A stretch of DNA of 64,000 nt. Origin: Brevundimonas vesicularis (lineage in GTDB: Bacteria > Pseudomonadota > Alphaproteobacteria > Caulobacterales > Caulobacteraceae). The stretch is taken from positions 2,666,001 to 2,730,000 of the forward strand of contig NZ_CP115671.1 in NCBI RefSeq assembly GCF_027886425.1, written 5' to 3'. Below, piece by piece: positions 15,660 to 23,881 of this stretch. Within the stretch, counting starts at the first letter, position 1. Each line of letters begins with the position of its first letter. The position numbers were made by a program, and so were the translations under genes. The notes under the pieces were generated by a model, which was given only the letters and a program-made list of their open reading frames with translations, made no database searches and was not told the DNA's origin.

Positions 15660-17440
15660 AGCCCGTCCCCCGCCACGTCCTGATACTGCGGGATCTTCTC
15701 GCCCGAGGCCGTGCGCCAGCGGTCGTCGCGGCGTTCAACGCCCAGGAAACCGGCGATGCGGTCGGCGATATTGTGCACGGCCGGCGCGGCGACATAGGCG
15801 CCGGTCTTGGGATAGGTCCCCGGCTCGTCCATCACGATCAGGATGGCGTAACGCTTGCCGTTCAGCGGGCCATCGACGGGGAAGACCGCCGCGAAGGAAC
15901 CCAGGGCGTGGCTGGGATCATAGCGACCGCCGACCAGTTTGTTGGCCGAGCCGGTCTTGCCGCCGACCCGCAGGCCCGGCGCGTCGGCGAATCCGCCCGA
16001 ACCCTTGACGACGTTGCGACGCAGCAGGTCGAGAATGGCGCGCGAGGTCTCTTCGGTGACGACCTGTTGCGGCTGGACGTTGCGGGCGCCGCCCTTGCGC
16101 AGCGACAGCGGGATCATCCGACCGCCATTGGTCAGGGCGCCCATGGCCTGAACCATCTGGGCCGGGGTGATCATGATGCCATAGCCGAAGGACAGCGACG
16201 CCAGGGTCGAGTTGTCCCAGCGACGCGGCACGACCGGCTTGGCCGATTCCTTCAGCTCGATCTTGGCGGCGTCCAGCAGGCCCAGGCGGCGGAAATAGTC
16301 GCGCATGGTGTTGGGGCCCATCTGCACCGCCAGTTGCGACGTGCCGATGTTGGAGGAGTGCAGATAGACCTCTTCCAGGGTCATCACCCGGTTCTGGGCG
16401 TGGAAGTCCTTGATCTTGCGATCGCCGATCTGGAAGGCCTGGGAGGCGTCGAACAGGGTGTTCATGTCGGCCCGGCCGGTGTCGAGGCCGGCGGCGACGG
16501 TGAATGTCTTGAACACCGAGCCCATTTCGTAATGGCCCGAGACGGCGCGGTTCAGGGTGGCGCCGTCGGGCGCCGCGCCGCGGTCGGCCGAGTTGAAGGT
16601 CGGCCAGGACGCCATGCCCAGCACCTCGCCGGTCTGGACGTCGGTGACGATGCCGACGGCGCCCTTGGCCTGGTTCTTGATCGCGGCGGCGGCCAGTTCG
16701 TTCTCCAGAACGCCCTGGACGCGCAGGTCGATGGACAGGGGGAAGGCCTCGCCGCGCTGACCCGCCGCGCGGATCTCGTCGTTGAAGGCCAGTTCGGCGC
16801 CCGAGACGCCCTGCCCGCCCGTGTCGGCGTCGCCGATCAGATGGACGGCCGAGGTCCCGAGCGGATAGGCGCGGCGGTCTTCGGGCTCGAAGGTGACGCC
16901 GCCCAGCGCCAGGTCGTGGACGGCGGCCTTTTCCTGGGGCGTCAGACCGGTCAGGGCGATCAGGCGACGGTCGCCGCCCAGCACCTTCTTCAGACGCTCG
17001 GCCGAGATGCGCGGCAGGGCGCGGCGGATCTGGCGATAGGCTAGGTCGCGATCCCAGATCTCGGCCGGGTCGATGTAGAGGCCGTAGTGAACAATGTTGG
17101 TGGCCAGCAGCTCGCCATTGCGGTCCGTCAGGTCGCCGCGCACCAGGGCGTTCGGATTGACGCCGCGTCCCAGGCCGTTGGCCGGGGCGAACAGGGCCTT
17201 GTACGACGCACCGATGGCCAGGCCGCCGAAGACGCAGGAGAAGGCGATCAGGATCAGGAAGATGCGGACGCGGGTGTCCTCTTCCGGGCGGGCGTCGGCG
17301 CGGGCGCGCTCGAAGCCGTGCTCCAGCCGCCAGACCAGTTCGGTCAGCCAGCGCCAGAACGGCGACAGGCGGCCTTGCAGACGTTCCTGGAAATCAGCGC
17401 CCGGCGCGGGGCGGTGATAGCGATGATCCTGAACGCTCAT
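15656..17440 (-). CDS. ftsI: Septal transpeptidase FtsI (PBP3)
   Basis: The 594-residue class B penicillin-binding protein cross-links septal peptidoglycan together with FtsW. One N-terminal membrane helix (about residues 55-75) precedes a pedestal domain and the transpeptidase domain. Catalytic motifs are SVFK at about 306-309, SSN near 361 and KTG near 493. The N-terminal 50 residues are Arg-rich and cytoplasmic. It overlaps ftsL upstream by four bases and murE downstream by four bases, so translation is coupled on both sides. Confidence 0.95.
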   Translation of the reverse strand: MSVQDHRYHRPAPGADFQERLQGRLSPFWRWLTELVWRLEHGFERARADARPEEDTRVRIFLILIAFSCVFGGLAIGASYKALFAPANGLGRGVNPNALVRGDLTDRNGELLATNIVHYGLYIDPAEIWDRDLAYRQIRRALPRISAERLKKVLGGDRRLIALTGLTPQEKAAVHDLALGGVTFEPEDRRAYPLGTSAVHLIGDADTGGQGVSGAELAFNDEIRAAGQRGEAFPLSIDLRVQGVLENELAAAAIKNQAKGAVGIVTDVQTGEVLGMASWPTFNSADRGAAPDGATLNRAVSGHYEMGSVFKTFTVAAGLDTGRADMNTLFDASQAFQIGDRKIKDFHAQNRVMTLEEVYLHSSNIGTSQLAVQMGPNTMRDYFRRLGLLDAAKIELKESAKPVVPRRWDNSTLASLSFGYGIMITPAQMVQAMGALTNGGRMIPLSLRKGGARNVQPQQVVTEETSRAILDLLRRNVVKGSGGFADAPGLRVGGKTGSANKLVGGRYDPSHALGSFAAVFPVDGPLNGKRYAILIVMDEPGTYPKTGAYVAAPAVHNIADRIAGFLGVERRDDRWRTASGEKIPQYQDVAGDGL

Positions 17441-17886
17441 TGCGCCGGCTCCGGCGAAGGCGTGGGGACGGGCGCGTCATCGGCGACGGCGGCGGGCGCC
17501 GGCGCGGCTGAAGGCGCGGGCGCGGCGGGTTGAGCGGCGACGGGTTTCAGGGCGGTCAGCTGACCTTCCTTGGCCTGACGGGCGACCGCGACGGGGGCCA
17601 TGCCGATCTGGCGCGACAGGCTTTCCAGACGGGCGGGCTGCTCCAGCCGGGCGACCTCGGCGCGCAGCAGGCGGACGCGCTGTCCGTTCTCGCGGATGTC
17701 CTGTTCGATCTGGGCGATGCGGCTGCTTTCACGCGCGGCGGCGGCCTTGGCGGCATAGACCGACACGATCATGATCGCGACCAGGGCCACGCCGATGATC
17801 TCGACCCAGCGCACGCCGCGCACCTTCCAGTCGAACAGGCGCTGAAGGGCGGTGCGGGAATAGGTGAAGAAGGGCGCCGTGGTCAT
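17437..17886 (-). CDS. ftsL: FtsL-like cell division protein
   Basis: The 149-residue protein sits in the ftsL position between rsmH and ftsI. It has a short basic N-terminus, one membrane helix (about residues 27-47, IIGVALVAIMIVSVYAA), a coiled coil rich in Arg/Glu/Leu (about 50-90) and a Pro/Ala-rich tail of about 40 residues. This is the layout of FtsL, which with FtsB and FtsQ activates FtsW-FtsI. FtsL sequences diverge quickly, so the call rests on position and topology more than on sequence. It overlaps both neighbours by four bases. Confidence 0.85.
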   Translation of the reverse strand: MTTAPFFTYSRTALQRLFDWKVRGVRWVEIIGVALVAIMIVSVYAAKAAAARESSRIAQIEQDIRENGQRVRLLRAEVARLEQPARLESLSRQIGMAPVAVARQAKEGQLTALKPVAAQPAAPAPSAAPAPAAVADDAPVPTPSPEPAQ

Positions 17887-18863
17887 GCCGCCGCTCTCCC
17901 ATCGATCCGACCCCAGGCCGGGGCGTCGGTGCGCACGGCGGCGCGCAGCTTGGCCGAGCGGGCGCGGGGATTGGTGGAACGCTCTTCGTCGCCCGCCTCG
18001 CGCGCGCCTTTGAACTGGAGCGTGAAGCTGGGCTTGCGCGGATCGACGGCCATCGGCGCATGACGCGAACCGGCGGGGCTGTTGCCCGTGCGCTCAGTCA
18101 GGAAGGCCTTGACGATGCGGTCTTCCAGCGAATGGAAGGTGACGACGGCGAGACGTCCACCGGGGGCGAGCGTCGCCTCGGCCGCCTCCAGACCGCGTTC
18201 CAGCTCGCCCAGTTCGTCATTGACCGCGATGCGCAGGGCCTGGAACACGCGCGTCGCCGGATGGATGGGCGCGCCGCGACGGCCGCCCAGGGCCTTTTCG
18301 ACCACCTCGGCGAGATCCAGGGTGCGGGTGAACGACTGTTCGGCGCGGCGACGCAGGATGGCGGTGGCGACGCGGCCCGACTGGCGCTCTTCGCCATACA
18401 GTTTGAAGATGTGCGCCAGGGGACCGTGGTCCCAGGTGTTGACGATGTCGGCGGCGGTCGTGCCCTCATCGGACATGCGCATGTCAAGCGGACCGTTGCG
18501 CATGAAGGAAAAGCCGCGCTCGGCCTGATCCAGCTGCATCGACGAGACGCCGATGTCGAAGACGGCGCCGTCCAGCTTCGCCTTGCCGCTGTCGGCGAAC
18601 GCCTGGGTCAGACCCGAGAAGGGGGTGCGGATCAGCTGGAACTGGCCGGGGAAGTCGCTGGCGACGGCGTCGGCGTGCGGCTGGACCGTCGGGTCGCGAT
18701 CCAGGGCGACGACCTGGGCGCCGGTCTGCAGGATGGCGCGGGTATAGCCGCCGGCGCCGAAGGTGGCGTCGATCACGACGTCGCCGGGCGCGGGCGCCAG
18801 GGCCTCGATCACCTCGGCCAGCAGGACGGGGGCGTGGGGAGCGCCGGGCAGAACGTCAGTCAC
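17883..18863 (-). CDS. rsmH: 16S rRNA (cytosine(1402)-N4)-methyltransferase RsmH
   Basis: The 326-residue SAM-dependent enzyme methylates N4 of C1402 in 16S rRNA. It has HAPVLLAEVIEAL at the N-terminus, the SAM-binding DATFGAGGYTRAIL motif, FDIGVSSMQLDQAERGFSF and the C-terminal FHSLEDRIVK motif. I chose the GTG at 18863 because it overlaps the mraZ stop (GTGA) and places the usual HAPVLL segment at the expected distance; the open frame runs further upstream inside mraZ but without family similarity. It is the second gene of the dcw cluster and overlaps ftsL downstream. Confidence 0.95.
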   Translation of the reverse strand: MTDVLPGAPHAPVLLAEVIEALAPAPGDVVIDATFGAGGYTRAILQTGAQVVALDRDPTVQPHADAVASDFPGQFQLIRTPFSGLTQAFADSGKAKLDGAVFDIGVSSMQLDQAERGFSFMRNGPLDMRMSDEGTTAADIVNTWDHGPLAHIFKLYGEERQSGRVATAILRRRAEQSFTRTLDLAEVVEKALGGRRGAPIHPATRVFQALRIAVNDELGELERGLEAAEATLAPGGRLAVVTFHSLEDRIVKAFLTERTGNSPAGSRHAPMAVDPRKPSFTLQFKGAREAGDEERSTNPRARSAKLRAAVRTDAPAWGRIDGRAAA

Positions 18864-19336
18864 GATCCGCCTCCCGCCAGCTTCATCTGGGCCGCCAGCT
18901 TCAGGGCGCCGATCTGGGCCATGCCGGCCTTGGCCAGGGCGCGCTGTTCGGCGCGGCGCGCCGCCCATTTCTCACGCGACCAGATCTGGAAACGGTCGTT
19001 CAGGCCGACGATGACGACGGTGTCGCCCAGACCCGCTTCGGCGCACAGCGCCTCGGGCAAGGTGATCCGACCGCCGGAATCATAGGCCAGACGCACCTGC
19101 TCGCCCATCACCTGCCACTCCAGCGCCGAACGCTCCTCGGAGCCGAACGGCAGGGCTTCGATCATTTCGGCATAGACGGCGAACAGGCGGTCGCCGCCCG
19201 CTTCCAGACAGTCGGCCTCGATCGAAGGGAAGATGAACACGCCGCCAGCGGCGCCGTTTTCGGTCGTGCGGAAATCGTTGGGGATGAGGAGACGGCGCTT
19301 GCCGTCCAGCTGCTTCTCATAGGTCGAGAGAAACAC
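18860..19336 (-). CDS. mraZ: Transcriptional regulator MraZ
   Basis: The 158-residue DNA-binding protein is related to AbrB/SpoVT and has two repeated MraZ domains. The start MFLSTYEKQLDGKRRL matches the family closely, and the DSGGRITLPEALCAEAGL segment forms the second repeat. The start codon is GTG at 19336. MraZ represses or tunes its own dcw operon, and a set of four TGGG boxes spaced by ten bases lies 88-122 bases upstream. It is the first gene of the cluster and overlaps rsmH by four bases. Confidence 0.95.
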   Translation of the reverse strand: MFLSTYEKQLDGKRRLLIPNDFRTTENGAAGGVFIFPSIEADCLEAGGDRLFAVYAEMIEALPFGSEERSALEWQVMGEQVRLAYDSGGRITLPEALCAEAGLGDTVVIVGLNDRFQIWSREKWAARRAEQRALAKAGMAQIGALKLAAQMKLAGGGS

Positions 19337-19423
19337 GCCCTGTCCAATCGAGCCCTTCGGCCCGTCCCTAGATGCCCTGACGAACGCCCGCCGCGCCCGC
19401 CTCTCAGCCCCAAATCATGAAGC

Positions 19424-19458
19424 TGGGATAGCATGGGATGAAATGGGCCTCAATGGGA
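19424..19458. promoter_or_regulatory. MraZ operator: four TGGG boxes with 10-base period
   Basis: On the plus strand TGGGA, TGGGA, TGGGC and TGGGA start at 19424, 19434, 19444 and 19454, each separated by five bases. MraZ is known in other bacteria to bind TGGGN repeats with five-base spacers in front of its own gene. The boxes lie upstream of the mraZ GTG. Confidence 0.8.
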
Positions 19459-19697
19459 TCGAGGCCAAGATTTAACCATGTTTTGACGTGTGACGACTTA
19501 AGCACGCTCGAACAGCTGGAACATACACGGAACAAACAAAGTATTCACAGGCTGTGAGGCGTTCTAACCTTCCATTGCCAGACAATAGGTTAACGCCCGC
19601 AAAAGCGCGGGACCGCCGCCATAACACTGAAATGCGGGGATAATCCGAACTCGGATTAGGCGACGCGCTGAGGGAGGGCGCCAACGCCCAACCCTCC
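19459..19697. other. Upstream region of the dcw cluster
   Basis: This 239-base stretch holds no convincing gene. It is less GC-rich than its surroundings and contains TTAACC-type hexamers (near 19472 and 19589) that resemble half sites for CtrA, but no full TTAA-N7-TTAA pair. The mraZ promoter probably lies here; I cannot fix its boxes. Confidence 0.4.
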
Positions 19698-19811
19698 GGG
19701 CCTCAAGTAGGCCAAAGGCCGATAGGCCCGAAGAAAAAAGCCGGCCTCAAGCAGCGCGAAGCGCGGTAGGCCGAGAAAATCGGCCTCAAGCAGGCCGAAG
19801 GCCGATAGGCC
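19698..19811. repeat. Three tandem hairpins with a conserved internal loop
   Basis: Copies lie at 19698-19729, 19742-19773 and 19782-19811. Each reads GGCCT-CAAGyA-stem-loop-GRT-AGGCC: an outer stem, a constant internal loop (CAAGCA opposite GAT) and an inner stem whose sequence varies (GGCC/GGCC or GCGC/GCGC around AAA or GAA). On the minus strand copies 3 and 2 are followed by TTTT and TTTTTT, so they can act as rnpB terminators. Two further copies of the motif lie at 46573-46654. Confidence 0.75.
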
Positions 19812-19824
19812 TAAAGAAAAGTAT

Positions 19825-20213
19825 GCCAGACGGCCTGTAAGCCGGGTTTTGTTCCGCTCCGAAGCCGAGGCCCGGATCGGCGACGATCATTCCTCTGGAC
19901 CGACCATTGCTGATCGGTTCTCGCGACCTACCCGGACATCTGAGGCGGTGAGCCCCGCGAGCGAGCCCGCGCGATGTCCCTATTTGGTCTTGCTCCAGGC
20001 GGGGCTTGCCATGCCGTCCCTGTTGCCAGGTCCGCGGTGGGCTCTTACCCCACCCTTTCACCCTTACCGGCCTCGCAAGGCCGGAGGTTTGCTTTCTGTG
20101 GCGCTATCCCTCGGGTCACCCCGGGCGGAAGTTATCCGCCGCCTTTTCACCGTGGAGCCCGGACTTTCCTCGACGGACGCGAAGTCCGCCGCGACCGCCC
20201 AGCCGTCTGGCGC
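19825..20213 (-). ncRNA. rnpB: RNase P RNA (class A)
   Basis: The RNA is the catalytic subunit of RNase P, which matures tRNA 5' ends. The minus strand contains the hallmark GAGGAAAGTCCGGGCTCC near the 5' end (complement at 20154-20172). P1 is formed by GCCAGACGG near the 5' end and CCGTCTGGC at the 3' end, and an AACCCGGCTTACAGG-type segment lies close to the 3' end. The length of about 390 bases fits bacterial class A. A promoter lies just upstream and hairpins with T-runs follow the 3' end. No protein should be called on either strand here. Confidence 0.95.
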
Positions 20214-20217
20214 GCGC

Positions 20218-20246
20218 TAGATGCGCGTTAGCGGCGCGAACGTCAA
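20218..20246 (-). promoter_or_regulatory. rnpB promoter
   Basis: On the minus strand TTGACG (20246-20241), a 17-base spacer and CATCTA (20223-20218) precede the predicted RNase P RNA 5' end by about seven bases. The -35 box overlaps the stop codon of the amidase gene. Confidence 0.6.
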
Positions 20247-21004
20247 TTCAATACGCCCGTGACACTCTCGGCGCTGGCCAGCTGGAGCAGGCCGACCAGA
20301 CGGGCGCGGGTTTCGCCGTCGGCGACGCCGTCGAGGCGGGCCGGGCGCCAATGACGCTGGAAGGCGCGGACGGCGGTTTCGACGGCGGCGTCGTAGTCGC
20401 CACTGGCCTTCAGGCCGTAGCCCAGCCGATGCAGGCCGGCGCTGAGCACCATCGGGCCGATGCCCTGATCGCCCTTCTGCAACAGGCCGCCCAAGGCCTG
20501 CACCCGTTCGGCCGCCGGTTCGAACCACAGGCCGTGCCCGGCCTCGGCCAGGCGTTTCCAGGGGAAGAGCTCGCCCGGATCTTCCTTGCGATCCGGCGCC
20601 AGGTCGGAATGGGCGATGATGCGGTTGTCGGCGATGGTCCAGCGGCTGCGAATATCGGAAATCAGCGCGATGACGGCCGCGATCTGGGCTTCGGGGAAGG
20701 CGCGATAGCCGAACTCATGGCCGGGATTGACGATCTCGATCCCGATGGAGGCGGCGTTGCAGTCGTCCTCGCCCTGCCACACGCCGCGGCCGGCGTGCCA
20801 GGCGCGGCGCTCCTCGGGCACCAATTGAAAGACGCGGCCGTCTTCCTCGACCAGATAGTGGGCCGAAACCTTGGCCTCGGGGTCGCGCAGGCGGGCCAGA
20901 GCGGCCTCGCCGGTCTGCATGCCGGTGTAGTGCAGCACCAGCATGTCCGGCGGCGCACGGCGCGCGTCGAAGTTGGGCGAAGGCGCGTCGATGTAGGACG
21001 TCAT
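20243..21004 (-). CDS. N-acetylmuramoyl-L-alanine amidase (AmpD-like) with peptidoglycan-binding domain
   Basis: The 253-residue protein has an Amidase_2 domain with the zinc ligands in VLHYTGM, the HAG segment and IIAHSDLAPDRKEDPG, followed by a C-terminal PG_binding_1 domain (about residues 175-245; GLHRLGYGL and FQRHWRP). It cleaves the bond between MurNAc and the stem peptide and probably works on anhydro-muropeptide recycling. No clear signal peptide is seen, as in cytoplasmic AmpD proteins. I chose the ATG at 21004; the frame is open a further 13 codons upstream. Its end overlaps the rnpB promoter. Confidence 0.9.
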   Translation of the reverse strand: MTSYIDAPSPNFDARRAPPDMLVLHYTGMQTGEAALARLRDPEAKVSAHYLVEEDGRVFQLVPEERRAWHAGRGVWQGEDDCNAASIGIEIVNPGHEFGYRAFPEAQIAAVIALISDIRSRWTIADNRIIAHSDLAPDRKEDPGELFPWKRLAEAGHGLWFEPAAERVQALGGLLQKGDQGIGPMVLSAGLHRLGYGLKASGDYDAAVETAVRAFQRHWRPARLDGVADGETRARLVGLLQLASAESVTGVLN

Positions 21005-21017
21005 GGGCGGGTTCGGC

Positions 21018-21341
21018 TCAGCGGCCGTTGCGCTCCCAGCCATAGGCGACCCAGGCGCCGTCCACCTTGTGCGCCTCGATCAGGTCGGGATCGCTGTTGC
21101 GGCGACGCGGCGCGATATTGCGGCGGGTGCGCATGACCAGACCGACCAGGAAGACCAGAACGCCGGCGAACAGCGCGATCACCGCCACGGCCGCAGCGGT
21201 GAAAACGGCGAGGACGGCGCCGACCGCCATGGCGCAGACGGCGGCGATCATGCCGGCGACCCACATGACGGACGCCATCAGGCCGTTGGGACGGCGGCGG
21301 GCGGCATGGCCGATGGCGGCGAGACGTTCAGGCTGGAACAT
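21018..21341 (-). CDS. Small membrane protein
   Basis: The 107-residue protein has two hydrophobic segments of about 20-25 residues (roughly 21-45 and 48-70) and a basic, hydrophilic C-terminus with the sequence RRRNSDPDLIEAHKVDGAWVAY. I do not recognise the family; the basic tail suggests it lies in the cytoplasm. It is 13 bases upstream of the amidase gene and probably shares its transcript. A GGATGATC stretch before the ATG may serve as ribosome-binding site. Confidence 0.7.
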   Translation of the reverse strand: MFQPERLAAIGHAARRRPNGLMASVMWVAGMIAAVCAMAVGAVLAVFTAAAVAVIALFAGVLVFLVGLVMRTRRNIAPRRRNSDPDLIEAHKVDGAWVAYGWERNGR

Positions 21342-21446
21342 GGATCATCCTTTCAGGCGATCCGGGGAACGCCTGATACGCAATGTCGGTCCATCGGGGC
21401 CTGCGGTCAATGGACCGCGACGCACGGTCGCGTGCGCCGCGCCCCG

Positions 21447-23225
21447 TCAAAAGATCGGCTGATCGGCCAGAACCACCGCGCCCTGGCTGCGCATGCGGTC
21501 GCTGTCGATCCGGCGCATCACGGCCTGGGCCTGGGGATCGGCCATGACGCCGCCCAGCATGACCAGCGCCTTGGCGGCCTCGGTCTGGACGCCGAACATT
21601 TCCGACAGGGCCTCGAACGGCGACTGCTGCTTGGGGAAATGCTTGAAGCGGACGGGCTCGTTGTCGGGGATCTTGGCCAGTTGGCGGGCCTTGTTCACCG
21701 CCTCGGTCACTCCGCCCAGCTGGTCGACGAGGCCCAACGGCAGGGCCTGGGCGCCGGTCCAGACGCGCCCCTTGGCGATTTCGCGCACCCGGTCCGGCGA
21801 CAGTTTGCGGCCCGTCGCCACACGGGTGATGAAGTCGTCGTAGATCCGGTCCATCGAACCGGCGAAGGCCGCGCGCTGCTGGGGGGTGAACTCTTGCGTC
21901 GGCGAGAAGGCGTCGGCGTATTCCCCGCCCACCGTCAGCTCACGCATGTCGACGCCGAACCGGCCCAGCGCATCGGCCAAGACGAACTTGCCGCCGAACA
22001 CGCCGATCGAGCCGGTCAGGGTCGTGGGCTGGGCCACGATCCAGTCGGCCTCGGAACTAATCCAGTAGCCGCCCGACGCCGCATAGGCGCCCATGGACAC
22101 CACCACCGGCTTGCCCGCCGCCCGCGCCGCGCGCACCGCGGCAAGGATCTGCTCGGACGCTTCGGGCGAACCACCGGGCGAAGAGACGCGGAAGACGATC
22201 GCCTTGACGCTCTTGTCCTCGATCGCGTCGTAGATGGCCTCGGCCGTGTCGTCGGAATGGATGGACGAGCCGCCGCCGAAGCTGGCGCCGCCGCCGCGCC
22301 CGGTGACGATGGCCCCCTCCCCGCCCACGATGGCGATGGCGTTCTTGCCCGAACCCGTGCGTTCGCCCTTCTGGCTGGCGTACTTGCCGAATTCGACGAT
22401 CTCGGCGCCTTTACCGGCGCGGGTCTTGATGGCGATCTCGGCCTCTTCGACCTGGCCCACCTTGTCGATCAGCCGATTGCTGAGCGCCTGTTCCGCCGAA
22501 TAGGGGCCGGCCTCGATCACCGTCTTCAGCGCCGGGGCCGTCGTCTTGCGATCCTTGGCCGCGTTGGCCAGGGCGGTGTCGTAGATCGACGTCATCCAAG
22601 CCGTCATCGCCTCGCGGTGCGGGCCGGTGTAGTCGCTCTGGGTGTATTCGTTGACAGCGTTCTTGTACTCGTAGCGCTGTTCGAACTCGGGTTTGACGCC
22701 GTATTTCTGGAAGGCGCGGCCCAAAAACAGGCTGTCGGCCGAGAAGCCCGTGGCCTGGAAGCCGGCGGTGTTCTGCATCCACAGCTCCGACGCCGAGGCC
22801 CCGACCATATAGGTAGACATCACCGCGCCCGACGGGGCGAAGCCCTGACTGTGGGCGATGACCGGCTTGCCTGCGTTGCGGAAACGATGGATCGCCTGGC
22901 GCAGTTCGTCGGCGGTGGCGGGCGTCATGCCGCTTTCCGGCAGGCGGATCAGCAGAGCCTTGACGCTGCTGTCGCCCTGGGCCTGATGCAGGCCATCGAC
23001 CACGTCCGTCAGGGCCAGGCCCGAACTGCCGAAGGCCGCGAACGGATTGGACGACGGCTGGTCGCTGACGCCGCCGCGCAAGTCCAGCTCCAGCACGGTG
23101 GTCGCCGGCGTCGTCGGCCTGGACGACGAGGCGACGGCGACCGTCAGCAGCACCAAGGGAATGACGACGACGAACAGGATCAGCCCGGTGAAGACACCAA
23201 GGACCGTCAGGAAGAATTGCTTCAT
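21447..23225 (-). CDS. sppA: Signal peptide peptidase SppA, 67 kDa type
   Basis: The 592-residue membrane-anchored serine protease degrades cleaved signal peptides and membrane protein fragments. An N-terminal membrane helix (about residues 5-30) is followed by two tandem S49 domains. The catalytic Lys is K188 (YEYKNAVN) in the N-terminal domain and the Ser is S385 (GAYAASGGYW) in the C-terminal domain, as in E. coli SppA. Length is normal. It is divergent from panD with 227 bases between them. The Arg/Pro-rich proteins readable on the other strand here are artefacts of high GC. Confidence 0.95.
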   Translation of the reverse strand: MKQFFLTVLGVFTGLILFVVVIPLVLLTVAVASSSRPTTPATTVLELDLRGGVSDQPSSNPFAAFGSSGLALTDVVDGLHQAQGDSSVKALLIRLPESGMTPATADELRQAIHRFRNAGKPVIAHSQGFAPSGAVMSTYMVGASASELWMQNTAGFQATGFSADSLFLGRAFQKYGVKPEFEQRYEYKNAVNEYTQSDYTGPHREAMTAWMTSIYDTALANAAKDRKTTAPALKTVIEAGPYSAEQALSNRLIDKVGQVEEAEIAIKTRAGKGAEIVEFGKYASQKGERTGSGKNAIAIVGGEGAIVTGRGGGASFGGGSSIHSDDTAEAIYDAIEDKSVKAIVFRVSSPGGSPEASEQILAAVRAARAAGKPVVVSMGAYAASGGYWISSEADWIVAQPTTLTGSIGVFGGKFVLADALGRFGVDMRELTVGGEYADAFSPTQEFTPQQRAAFAGSMDRIYDDFITRVATGRKLSPDRVREIAKGRVWTGAQALPLGLVDQLGGVTEAVNKARQLAKIPDNEPVRFKHFPKQQSPFEALSEMFGVQTEAAKALVMLGGVMADPQAQAVMRRIDSDRMRSQGAVVLADQPIF

Positions 23226-23452
23226 CGGAGGGAAAACGCGCGCTCGCAGGCCGGAAATGGCGTCGCCAGCATAGGGGGACGCAGGCCGTCGTCAAATGAC
23301 GCGCGTGCAATCCGTCGGTTGACCTGGCGTTCGCAGCCGCACCCGATTGCTGCGACGCAGCGTGCGGATTGATGCGAGGCCCGGAAATCCCTATATGAGC
23401 CGCCTGTGAGCGAGGGCCTGCGCCCCGCGTTTTTCTTGCTGGAGACCGCACG

Positions 23453-23809
23453 ATGCTGGTCACCCTGATGAAGTCCAAGCTGCACCGCGCCACGGTGACC
23501 CAGGCCGATCTCGATTACGAGGGATCGATCGCCATCGACATGGACCTGCTGGACGCCGCCGGCATCTATCCGCACGAGCAGGTCGATGTGCTCAACATCA
23601 CCAATGGCGCGCGCTTCACCACCTATGCGATCGAGGCGCCGCGCGGCTCCAAGGTCATCGGCGTCAACGGCGCCGCCGCCCGCCTGGTGCAGAAGAACGA
23701 CAAGGTGATCGTGGTCACCTATGGCCAGCTGCCGCAGGAAGAGGCGCGCCAGTGGAACCCGAACGTGGTCCTGCTGGACGACGCCAACGCGATCAAGAAC
23801 GCTGGCTAA
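23453..23809 (+). CDS. panD: Aspartate 1-decarboxylase (pyruvoyl enzyme)
   Basis: The 118-residue protein makes beta-alanine for pantothenate and CoA. The self-processing site is YEGS with Gly24-Ser25, at the same positions as in E. coli, where cleavage turns Ser25 into the pyruvoyl group. Other conserved parts are MLVTLMKSKLHRATVT at the start, YPHEQVDVLNITNGARF and NGAAARL. The gene stands alone, with a CTTGCTGGAGACCGC leader containing the ribosome-binding GGAG, and a strong terminator follows. Confidence 0.97.
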   Translation: MLVTLMKSKLHRATVTQADLDYEGSIAIDMDLLDAAGIYPHEQVDVLNITNGARFTTYAIEAPRGSKVIGVNGAAARLVQKNDKVIVVTYGQLPQEEARQWNPNVVLLDDANAIKNAG

Positions 23810-23831
23810 GGCGCTTCGCCTCTCAGAATGC

Positions 23832-23866
23832 AAAAAGGCCCGCCGGCGACGGCGGGCCTTTTCTTT
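23832..23866. terminator. Bidirectional terminator between panD and SIMPL gene
   Basis: Arms GGCCCGCC (23837-23844) and GGCGGGCC (23851-23858) have A5 before and TTTTCTTT after, so the hairpin can end transcripts from both sides. Confidence 0.9.
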
Positions 23867-23881
23867 ATCCGGTTGATGCGA

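Noticed and set aside
19472..19684. A 70-residue minus-strand open frame between mraZ and the tandem hairpins
   Set aside because: No ribosome-binding site, no recognisable motif, and it spans the probable promoter region.
19459..19697. CtrA binding site upstream of mraZ
   Set aside because: Only half-site-like TTAACC words are present; no full TTAA-N7-TTAA with correct spacing was found.
19849..20231. Possible small proteins on both strands at 19786-20231
   Set aside because: The region is RNase P RNA, so open frames here are accidental.
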